Assembly (NCBI GenBank): GCA_914767715.1
Contig: OU612069.1
Span: forward strand, 6,138,001-6,202,000
Reading direction: 5' to 3'
Source of the DNA: Membranipora membranacea
Taxonomy: Eukaryota > Bryozoa > Gymnolaemata > Cheilostomatida > Membraniporidae
DNA: 64,000 nt
The position numbers and the translations under genes are program-made. Numbering within the stretch: position 1 is the first letter of the stretch; the number at the start of each line of letters is the position of its first letter. The notes beneath the pieces are model-generated. The model did no database searches, was not told the DNA's origin, and saw only the letters and a list, made by a program, of their open reading frames with translations. Of the stretch, positions 1 to 10,000 are shown piece by piece.

Positions 1-103
1 TATGTGGTATGAGATAAGTCACATTAAGTATTTGCCACAGTAAATATTTCAACCCTTAGGCGCAACTATTCCTTAAAAGTTGTTCTATATTTGTTTTGTT
101 CAG

Positions 104-1270
104 TTGAGGTGAGTTCAAGGCCATCTAAAAACCGAGAAATCAAGGTGAAGGAATCCTCTGTGGAGAAGATAACTGCTAATGCAAAAACTTGCTGTCCCTC
201 AGCTACAAGCAAAATGTCGACTGCAACAAGCAAGACTCCAAAAACTAAAACACCAGGTAATGAACTGTATTTTTTATGATAAGATAAGAATTTATTGAAA
301 CTCTCGCAGAAACTATTCGGTAGTTTTGAACGAAGAAAAGGAAAAAAAATTAAAAAATGATGTTATTATAAAAAGGTATTGGGGCAGGGAGGGGAGGGGT
401 CTTTGAAGAGACTAATGCCATAATTGATATGATATTGTTACCGGCATGAAACCTGCCAAAAGTTTCGTTTCGATTTATTAGCTGGTGATCCCTCATTTTC
501 ACAATTTTTAGCATGATGTTTCAGATTCAGGTTATCGCTCAGTGAGGAAGCTGTACAACGCTAACTCAGGATACAGACTAGGTAGTGATGATGATCTGAG
601 TCAGACTTCTACATGTAGTAGTTATCCTAATCAGGGTACGGGACGCGGGTGTAGAGCCCTCAAATATAACAAGAAATCCAACAAGCTCAGGTAATTATAC
701 ATATTCTAGTCAAGGTAAGGGACGTGGGCGTAGAACCCCTACATATTAAAAGAAATTCAACAAACTCAGGTAACTATACTTATTCTAGTTAAAGTACAGG
801 ACCCAGGTGTTGAGCCCTCAAATATAACAAGAGGATTAACAGACTCAAGGAATTGGAACTTCTTACAGCATGCTGTGCTCTTATAGGCTTGTATCACTAC
901 AATGTAAAATAAAGATATATCAATGTCTTACAACGCTATAATTTTACAGTGTTGAGTTGTCAATATTTTGAATGATGATCCGATGTAGCAGTGGCAAGTA
1001 AGTCTGATCACAAGAACTTTTGGTACAAATTATCAATGACTCAACACGTCTAATTATCGTCATGTCCTTAGCATGGGTCAGCATCTTTGATCTGTATGCT
1101 GGGTAGTGATATGGAGTTGTCTCCACACAAAACAAGGGAACCTAACTTCTAGTTATTATCAAATTTGAAATGTTGTATCTGCAAACTATATATACTCACT
1201 TTACAGTAAGAAGAGAACTCTCGCTACACCATCGAAACTGAAGAAGATTATGAATCTGATCAAGTTGTAA
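104..1270 (+). CDS. 3' end of an unrecognised gene, three exons
   Basis: Three exons join in frame: 104-256, 525-690 and 1207-1270. Each intron starts with GT and ends with AG, and the phases agree (1 at the first junction, 2 at the second). The frame ends at a TAA at 1268-1270. The visible C-terminal region is about 127 residues, polar and basic, rich in Ser, Thr and Lys. It contains a TSKTPKTKTP run, a SGYR motif used twice (DSGYRSV and NSGYRLGSDDD) and a basic end (SKKRTLATPSKLKKI). No catalytic domain is visible, and it looks like a disordered tail with possible phosphorylation or nuclear-localisation motifs. The 5' part lies left of the window. The gene converges with the minus-strand caspase gene. 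I do not recognise the family. The model rests on splice-site and phase consistency, not on homology. Confidence 0.55.
612..849 (+). repeat. Three tandem ~79-bp units across an exon-intron boundary
   Basis: Copies lie at about 612-690, 691-769 and 770-849. The first is the 3' half of exon 2 of the plus-strand gene. The second and third lie wholly in the next intron. Each copy ends in a CTCAG or CTCAAG block; the first two are followed by GTAA, so the 5' splice site was copied with the exon. In the gene's frame a TAA follows at once after the first donor, so extension into copy 2 would truncate the protein. Confidence 0.7.
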
Positions 1271-1591
1271 AGCCTGACTATCCTACCATCAAGCTACGGC
1301 ACTGGGTCATTATCAGTGTTAGCAGTTATTATCTTTTTGTTGATGACCCTGATTTACTATACCTTTTTTTCATACCTTGATGTCTGAGAAAGGGCACACA
1401 ATCACAAACACGTTATTTTGATGTATTTTTTCATTGATGACTTTTTTTTGTTTATTCAAATTGTTTGTTGACTTGTTGACATATTTTTTGGTATTCGTAA
1501 TTGGTAATTTGTATTCGGATAATAATATTATTTTTCCCTGTCCAAATAATGTTAACAACTGTTGTTTCTAGTTTTTATCAACCTGTTTCAA

Positions 1592-1597
1592 ATTAAA
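1592..1597 (+). terminator. Possible polyadenylation signal ATTAAA
   Basis: An ATTAAA hexamer lies about 320 bases after the stop codon of the plus-strand gene, followed by T-rich and GT-rich sequence. It is the best candidate in the 3' flank, but such hexamers are common in AT-rich DNA. Confidence 0.25.
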
Positions 1598-1939
1598 GAT
1601 TGTATTTGATAATACCATACAAATATCCAGGCATCCTATTAGGTGTACTGTAAAGTCTGTGTTGTGCAACAAACAGCTCAAAAATTAGTTTGAAAGTATG
1701 CAGCAACTACCTAGCTGGTCTTAAAAGGCGTCTAGTCATCATAATCATTGATATAGTGGCATATAATCAACACTTGGTTTTTTTCTTTCAACACACATAC
1801 ATCATAGCTATCTTATTTTTATGTGGCAACTGTTGGATACAACTTCAACATTGTGCAGTAACTGAGGACAGGGAAATTAGGAATATTCAACCCCAAATCC
1901 CTGCTGAAAGTAACTGTACACATAATCATTCACCTAGAC

Positions 1940-2447
1940 CAGGGGTGCCCAACCTATGGCTCATGAGCCACCTCGGCTCTTTTTGGGTGGCTCATTTTAA
2001 TATTTGCAAATTTCACGCGCTTTTTGGCGCGAATTTCATGCGTTCAATTCATGCATGTACAATGTACATTAAATGTATGTATAGTGTATACAAGTTCATT
2101 GTACTGGGTGCCTGCATTGTAATATGTGTGTAGAGTTGTCTTCTTGCAGACTTGCCAACCTAAATTTTCCAAAATGCTTACAAAAATTTGCAAAATGCTT
2201 AAAATGCTTACAAAACTCCAGGGTGCCTTATATGACCAGAAATTGCCTCAACAATTTTTTCGCGCTACGCGCATAATCTCACACAATGACTTTGCTTTGG
2301 AATTTTTGCCAACACTTATACATGAATGAATATGATACATATATATCACTGACTGTTTCCATGTTGTCTGCATGCGACGTGGTCAGCTCATTTGGTTCAA
2401 TTGATTTTTGAAATGGCTCATGTGAGAGAAAAGGTTGGGCACCCCTG
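1940..2447. mobile_element. hAT-type MITE
   Basis: A 508-bp element with 15-bp perfect terminal inverted repeats (CAGGGGTGCCCAACC and its complement). It is flanked by an identical 8-bp duplication, ACCTAGAC, at 1932-1939 and 2448-2455. Eight-bp target duplications and CAGGG-type ends are hallmarks of the hAT superfamily. No transposase is encoded, so it is non-autonomous. The 147-residue open frame that begins upstream and crosses the left end is not a gene. Confidence 0.92.
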
Positions 2448-2455
2448 ACCTAGAC

Positions 2456-4190
2456 CTTATTGAGCTGAAGTGAGGCACTTTTTAATCTTGGGGTGACATA
2501 AAGCAGTTGTGTTGTGCAATAGCAATGATGTACGTTATCATTGATTGGGAAATCAAGGTTTTGTTGATTATATTTGTCAGTTTCAATGATAAATGCAATT
2601 CAATTATAACCATAGATATAAAAACTGGTTTTATATCAATGATTATAACACTATTGCTTCTGAATAATTGAATGTTGTTACTTTACTATCAAATGACGCG
2701 TTCGATACTATGGCACCATATAGTGTCTTCTCTAGGATTATTACTAGGCCTATGAGAATAACCAAACTTCACTGTTTCAGTAAAATACCATCGGCTTCCA
2801 GAGAACAACATAATCACAGGATTCAAAGTGTACACTCTGAACACTCCCTTGTAATGATTCAAGGTTACAAATAAGATAAGATGGTAAGAAGTTTATTGAG
2901 TTGAATGATATACATTTCTTAACTGATAAATCAAACCCACCAAAGACTCAAGTACTTAGCATAAAACAATTTATCTGCAGTATGATGTATCTCCTGTTGT
3001 CATGGTGATTCTGACGCGGAATGTTCAATTCTTGCATTTTTTTTCTACCCTATTGAGAAATCTAGAGAAGACAGAGCGCCCCTGCCACCCTTCTAGAACT
3101 TTGGGCTTGAATCCCTGATCTAACGATCAGATTGACTTACCATCGCGCTGATCTCCTGAGATTACAGATTTTCTAGCTGAAATTAAAACCAGTTCAGCGG
3201 TTGCTTCACATACTGACTCTCGTGATCTGACTGGGCATGTAGATCACTGATAAACTAGGCTATAGTTACCACAAAATAGATGTCGTAAGGCTAAGTATAA
3301 ATCATGCGTGACTTTAAATTGCGCATGTGCAAGAACAGTGAGTTTAGTCTAGGTTCTGAGAGAAAATTTGGTCAGGGAGAATGGGATAGCCCCTGCATGA
3401 ACTGCCAATCAAAATCAGCTAATAGTGACAAGAGAGAATAACTATCAATATCAATTCCGCACGCATCGAAGAGCATACCACCAGAGCAGGTAACCAATCA
3501 GATGGCTTCGGAATTCCGAGGCTCAATTTTGCAGAGATCAGCTCATGCCCAGAGCTGAGCATGCGCAGAATGGTTGCTTCACTCAATATAACACACTGCA
3601 CGCAATCTGTAAATGTCTATAATAAACACACTGAACACACTGACATTGAGACTACACTATTATCATGTTTATCTCTGATCGTTAGAGACGATTAAGAAAG
3701 AGTACCTAACTTGAACCCGCTGATGATGGTACTTCCCTGAACATACCTAGTGAATCAAATTGAAAGTAGAAATAAGCTATTTCAATAATCCATACTGTTC
3801 TGAAGGGGCACTTAAAACAGGTGCTGGCGAGGGGTGTTGTAAGGCCAGTGGCAGGTGCTATATTACAGCAGTGGATGTCTATATAGCAGTGTTGTGGTTG
3901 CTGTAGGGGCTGCATGAGTGCTGTAAAGCATGTCCCACATTATACAACAGTGGCCGTACCGGGCGAACATCGGTGTTGGATTGGAAAAAGTACCTAAAAT
4001 ATATCCTAGCATGCAATATGGACTGCACCAACGGATCCCTCCTCCAAACTGCTATCTCATATGACTGGATGTGATGCTGTATAACTTTGTCCATTATGAT
4101 GTCTACAATGCAGAGGCTATTCCCTTTATATAAAAACCATGTTACATGCTAGATGCCTCTGTAATTGCTCCCGATAATAAATTCATAAAC
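2456..4190. other. Intergenic DNA without recognised gene
   Basis: Apart from the tRNA-like piece near 3.1 kb I see no coding region, transposon ends or structured RNA. Short open frames on the minus strand near 3.4-4.1 kb lack splice context and family motifs. Confidence 0.4.
3098..3156 (-). mobile_element. tRNA-like fragment, possible SINE head
   Basis: Read on the minus strand, the stretch has an A-box-like GCGCGATGGTAAGTC and, about 30 bases later, a B-box-like GGGATTCAAGCCC within a short GGG/CCC stem. The spacing fits a tRNA-derived promoter. No full cloverleaf or acceptor stem is evident, so a SINE head or tRNA pseudogene fits better than a functional tRNA. Neither a poly(A) tail nor a target duplication was identified. 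Confidence 0.35.
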
Positions 4191-4399
4191 AACACAAACA
4201 AACATACGCAATAATGGTGACACAGGCTGGTGAAAGTTTACTCAGACTATGAGGGAAGCATGCAGTATATGGAAGATGAACTAGAAGACAAATTCCTGGC
4301 AAACCTATACACTGAAAACAGAGCACCTAAGAGAAACTGCTACAGCATGTCAATAGGTAAGGTACCTGAATATGATTGTAAAGATAAATAGCCAACGAG

Positions 4400-5400
4400 G
4401 CAACTGCGGCTGCTAAAAAGAAAAAAATTGTTTTGACTGTGATTGGTAATGAAACTCTGAACTTACTTATAAGCTTGAGCGTCCAAATCAAAGTAAAGGA
4501 TTCCACATTTGATGCTCTTGTTAAATTACTGGATCTACATTTAGAGCTGGAGTCAATGCGGTGTCGGTAGCTCTTAGGCTTGACATAAGAAATCAATTGC
4601 CTAATGAATCTGTTTCAAATTATATTGGAGCTTTATCAAAACTCAGCATGAATGCAGGGTTTGCTACAGGTAACTCTTCATACATCGTCTTCGTATTCAA
4701 CTGATTTGTGGCCTGCATGTAAGCAATATTGAAATTTGTGAGGCATTGTTTAAAGAGGGTGATGCATTAACCTCAATTATTGTGACATATATAGACATGA
4801 AAATTGGGTTGTGGCACATAAGCAACCCAGCTCAAAAAATAGCCAACCAGCAGCAAGCAGCAATTGCATACCGGCGTGAATAGAATGCGTCTTGAAGAAC
4901 CTCATGATAGTAGAGAAACACGCATTTGCTGGTCCCCACAAGGTTGATGACTGTCAAAATGAGCACATGGTCATGGTATGTAGAAATTGTTTTAAAAAAA
5001 GGTCATTTTCTAAATGCTGATGACAATGGCAAAAGTAGTAACGTGAGTGCTGTGGAGATGGTCTTCATGCTAGAAATCAACATCATGGCTGATCGTCGCA
5101 TACGAATCGACGTACAAATGAGGGTTGAAGGCAAATATGTCAATTTATAGTTGGATAAGGGGCGTTGTTGGAGTCTTTTATCATCAAAACTGTATATCGG
5201 TCAAAATTCAGTCATTGTAGGTTGTCCGCTTGTTTTGACTTGACATTAATTGATTATAGTGGCAATCCAGTGAAGGTTTTAGGTGAGCTTTCTTTGTTGG
5301 GTATCTATTGGGTTGTTGATCGAATTCCCAACCATTATTCTTAACTGACACTGTCCTTCTCTTCTACGGTTTCAAGCCAAAAACTGCATTAAACTGAACT
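4400..5400 (+). pseudogene. Decayed Ty3/Gypsy-type gag-protease relic
   Basis: Fragments in shifting plus-strand frames resemble the gag capsid region of Ty3/Gypsy retrotransposons. One block reads KKKIVLTVIGNETLN, with a following STFDALVKLLDLHL segment. After frameshifts come NQLPNESVSNYIGALSKL and LICGLHVSNIEICEALFKEG. A KKGHF block near 4.99 kb looks like the remains of a zinc knuckle that has lost cysteines. Near 5.10-5.20 kb a stretch resembles the start of the retroviral-type aspartic protease, but its catalytic D-T-G has become D-K-G. Many stops and frameshifts show it is dead. No LTRs, RT or integrase were found, so only the gag-protease part persists. Confidence 0.6.
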
Positions 5401-5884
5401 GATAACTCTAACAGAACCTTAGCCTGTCACAGAGAGTATAGTATCTACTGTTGAAGTCACAATAACAATGAGCTTAACAAAGTAAATAATCCGTCATTTC
5501 TGCATGTGGTTTGCCTCACATTGGGTCCTCATCCAGTGAAATAAAGGGACCTACTTGAGATAAAAAGAAATGCATAAAAGATGATTTTGCCTCTGGTGCG
5601 CAATGTCCCAGAATATAGAAATTGCCCTTCATGGGTGCTTCAGAGGTGTCTTTTAAACATTATTCAGGTATTCGTCCCAAAAAATCCTTCTCGAAGATGA
5701 TTATCACTTTTAACAAAATAGCACAACGCCATGACATGACGTCACGCTGAAACCATGATTTTCAGAATCAGTGTTTGATCAAATTTCCAATGATATATAA
5801 AATGTTCAAATCGGTCAATTGGAATCATAACCTCAACGCCACCGTGTTCTGCTCAAGTTATCCTCTAACTCTTACTTGAAACTA

Positions 5885-6065
5885 CAGTGCAGTTCACTTA
5901 ATTCAAATCTCTTGAGACTCAAAAAAATTTGTTCTAATTAAGCAGAGTTTTAAATAAGTGACATGAGAATGCATTGAGTTGAGATCTGACTATAGGGACC
6001 AATTTTCCTTGTCTGAATTAACAGGAATTTTGCATTACAAAGTTTGAATTAACCAGCTTACACTG
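5885..6065. mobile_element. Probable pogo/Tigger-like MITE, decayed
   Basis: A 181-bp segment has imperfect inverted ends starting CAGTG, each with TTAATTCAAA about 15 bases inside. Pogo-type Tc1/mariner MITEs have this kind of CAGT end and insert at TA. A TA precedes the left end (5883-5884), while the right flank reads AA, so one point change must be assumed. Nothing is coded. Confidence 0.45.
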
Positions 6066-6203
6066 AACTTTCTTTTTTTCTGACTCCTTGATAGGTTTAC
6101 AAAATTGACAGTATAACAAAGTCCTTCCCTGACCATTGAGTGTGTTGCAGGTAATATCCAGACTAAAGAATAATACTACAGAGACAAATTAACCCTGCCA
6201 CCA

Positions 6204-6209
6204 TTTATT
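6204..6209 (-). terminator. Possible polyadenylation signal for the ROCO-caspase gene
   Basis: On the minus strand this reads AATAAA, about 780 bases after the stop codon at 6990-6992. It was the nearest AATAAA I found downstream. A closer non-canonical site is possible. Confidence 0.3.
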
Positions 6210-6989
6210 TTGCATAATCTAGCTAGAGAAAAAGAAGAAGAATTAGAAATCGGAAAACATCATGTTTTAAAAAGAATCTAACTAGTGTATATGGTTAATA
6301 AAAAATGTTAAAATACTAAGTTTAAATACATATCTGAGTTCTGCCTGTCTATTAAACAAAGCATTCAAAACAACTAGAGAAAGGAACCCATCATAGAACT
6401 CTTCTTATCAAGTTAATGATAATAGTAATGTGTAGTAAGTAAAACATTAGTGGTTTGTAGAATGTCATGACAAACTTGTCATAGGGATGTCAGTCAATCC
6501 TTGAGCATCCTATTCAAAATAAGACATACGTTTGTGACATTATGTGTTACCTGCGGATGTATAAATATAAATCAAGACATTAACTCAAAGTATCCAATAT
6601 CTGATAGGGAAATAATCTAACCTTGTAAAATAACCTTAATCAAACTGAAGCATGATACACATGGGATTGCAGTGTAATATAGGAATGAAGCTCTACTGTC
6701 CACTCTAAGCATTATGTTGATAATAAGGTTCAGTGTGAATAGAAAATGTAAGGAGCAAAAAAACACGTGTAGACATTTTCTATATTAGTCATTACACCAA
6801 CTTGCTCCCTGAACTGATAGCAGCAGATTACTATAAAAATGGTAGAAAATATGTAGCATATGGGTGCCTTTTACGGTATAATGTTAGCTCATTGTAAGGA
6901 TGTGATTGAATATGATGATGGCGCGCTATTACATTCACCAAGTACCCTTGTCTTGTTGTATGAGTGCAACCACTGTGAGATGATGGTAG

Positions 6990-7072
6990 TTATGTATGTG
7001 TGACAGTCCACTTATAATACTCAGCAGATTGGACTACACGCCCCCCTCGTTTTATCTCTCTGACTTCTTTCT
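6990..7072 (-). CDS. Terminal exon, basic tail and stop
   Basis: An 83-nt exon after a polypyrimidine acceptor (TTTTTTTCTACTTGTAG). In the phase supplied by the previous exon it reads EKEVREIKRGGRVVQSAEYY and a short end, then TAA. No domain. Alternative: the transcript could end by read-through of the previous donor. Confidence 0.6.
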
Positions 7073-10000
7073 CTACAAGTAGAAAAAAATCTGATAACAA
7101 CAGATAGAGATTATTAAATTAGCAGATCAATTCTACTGACAGCATTCAGGATTATTTTGGATATAATTATATACATTATGAAGTTATCGTCAGATGCCCT
7201 GCTCATCCATAATAATATCTTTAACTTGCCTCATTTATAGTACTAGTACAGGAGTCAAAAATACAGTATCATATAAGCATCCAAATAAGAGGAGTGAGCT
7301 TACCTAGAAGTGGTTCAATCCTAGTAACCACCTGGTTTGCCACATTCGCAAACATCTCAGGTGAGTTCTGAATTTGGACTCCAGGTAGCAGATACAGTTT
7401 TCTCAGATTAGTGAATGTGCAGACAGTTTTAGGCATCTGAGAGACATAAGAGGCAGCAGTGGGAGCTGCAGCAGCACCTCTGTTCAGGTTCTGATCTGTT
7501 CTCTCCACTCCATATCTTGTCACTGATTCTCTTACCTGCAATTTTGATGGTTGAAAATGGTAATGCATCAGCTGTAAGAGTTTGAATGACTTCATGATTG
7601 GTTAAATGATTTCAGAGAGTGTAAGGTTGAATTATGTTTATGAAATATTAGAGGTGAGAATGACTCCGATCAAGAGATTTACTTCAATTGATGCATCAGT
7701 AGTTTAGAGTAAGTTGGGTTAGTCAGTTGCATTTATAGGCACTTAACCGTTTGTGTCCATGAAGAAATATCTCAATATAACAAGGAACTTATGCAAGACT
7801 TACTATTTCAGCCAGAGATACAACATCATGCCTATGTCCCAGGGTGTATAAGGTCGCCACCAAAGCCCTGATGAAGGGTGATCCAACGCCAGGGTTCCTT
7901 GGTGCAGCAAAAGCTACAATAGAAATTACTCTATGATACATAACAAATCCATTGACCCATTAATACCTAAGGTGGCTGTAGTTCTGCTGTAATTTTATTA
8001 TGGAAGAATTCTTGAAATAATCTTCAAATGATAATACGAGGGATAGTCCCCTCTAGTGCGATGGAATCATGACTGTACTGTACTGACTGTACTGTACAAC
8101 CCCAAACAACTGCCACTTCTAAACTTATATTGCTGTTTAAGCTGAATTTTTCTGCTGTTGAATACTCACAATCAAAGCTGGACTGCATAATGATCATATC
8201 TGATACAGATATGTCTTGTGTATCATTGTCCACTTCAAAGTCATTAGAACTCGGCATTGTCACAACTTGAGTGCTGCTATCAGTTTGGGGAGCTCTAACA
8301 GCTGCTGTTCCAGTAGTGAGGTCGTCTCTCAACATTTCCCGATTACCTTTTTGAAAAAACGCGGATATGATCATCAGCTGCAAGACTTAGTAGATATGCT
8401 ATAAGCCTGTACTGTATTGTATCAATTTCTTGATTTTATAAGCTAACTGTCTTGTTGTTTATGTCCTTTCAGTTTCAACTTCAGACATAATGTTATAAGC
8501 TACATTCTACTTAAAAACAAAATCTGGTGTTGCTGCCTGATATTATTTCTCATTCAAGTTTAACAATACTTACTGCCAGCACATGCTTGTATGATCACAA
8601 TCTTTGGTCGGCCTCTCATCACCGAGAAGTTCTTAGGAGAGAGTAGATTGTAAATATCCGTTAGTCTGATGAAGACTCTGTCAGAGCCAATAATACAGCC
8701 CTCGTCTCCATGACTGGTCAGAACGAGTACAAACGCCCCCATATGCTTGTGTACTGATTGACCGACTGGATCTGTTAACTGTGTCTCGTAGTGTATGGCT
8801 TCGATGATTTCCTAGTAAAAAAAAACTTACGTAAGTCCTCCATAAAAGGTTAAGTTTCTCAAATTATTGACTGAGATAGTTTACTGCATTGATGTCATAG
8901 AGCAATTACCCTGGAGCGTGGTCTGATATTGTCAAGGAGGGATGATTCTAAAGCCTGGTCATTCGTCACAATCAATCGTACATGTAAACAATTCACAGAT
9001 TGTAAATGTTCAGCTTACCCTTGCAGTGTAGGTTTTGTGTTCACCTACAGTAACAAACCCTAGTTTGTCAAGCATACACTTGATATTCTGATAGTCATGT
9101 TCAGAACCACTCCTAGTCTGGTTGTAGTCGTTAGAGACAATCAGAGCACGTCCTCGGCATTCTGTCATCTGGTAAACAGTCTGAAAATAATCAGAAAATG
9201 AAGCCTTGATGATATTTGAACTATTTTGTTGCCTCATAAGCTTTTAGATCTGAGAATTGTACCAAGGAACTTCCGAACCACAGCTGTAATTATTCACTTC
9301 ATAGACACAGCCTTCTAAGTTTGTGTGAAGACATGAAAATATCGATCAAAATCATAACAAAGTAGCAGCTTTATAAACCTGGCTTTCAGGGATTAAACTC
9401 TGATCTGCTTGTTGTGGTTCCATATCTATCTGGGGTTGCCTTCTTTTCATGATCTCCACTACATCCTGAACTTCGGACATCTGGATCTCTGGTATGCTCT
9501 GGCCAGGATCATCTGCTGTGAGAACAGGAGGAGGGTCAGGTTTCACATAGTGCTTATTAGAATTTGAATTTTCTCTGCCTGTTTTCTTTTTACCGTAGAA
9601 ACCAAGTTTCGCATGATTAATTCAGTAAAAGAGAGCTGTTGACTGACCTGATCCCGCAGTTGTCTCCTCCCTTCTTATGTAGTCATCAAGAATTCTGACT
9701 CCCTCCTCACTGATCTTAAGACCTGTTTGATACAACAGCAAAAATGGCAAGGTTAGCACCCCTATTGAAACAATCACTTGGTTAACATGCAATCCCGAAA
9801 GTTAATGCTACAAATGGTAACAAATGAATTAATCGGATCTGCTGAGGCAGATAATGATATTTTTCCATGAACTTACATGGATATCTGAGAGGTAGCGGGA
9901 CACGCCTCCTCCCATCGTTGGTGTCACATGGACAAGTCTCCTCTCCAGTGTAGGTGGTATGACGGGGCTCTGGCAGTTTGTATCTGACACGCCTGTTGAA

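Noticed and set aside
1690-2133. 147-residue plus-strand frame
   Set aside because: It crosses the precise left end of the hAT MITE and has no family motifs, so it is a chance frame.
8216-8404. Plus-strand 62-residue frame
   Set aside because: Antisense to the p20/p10 linker exon.
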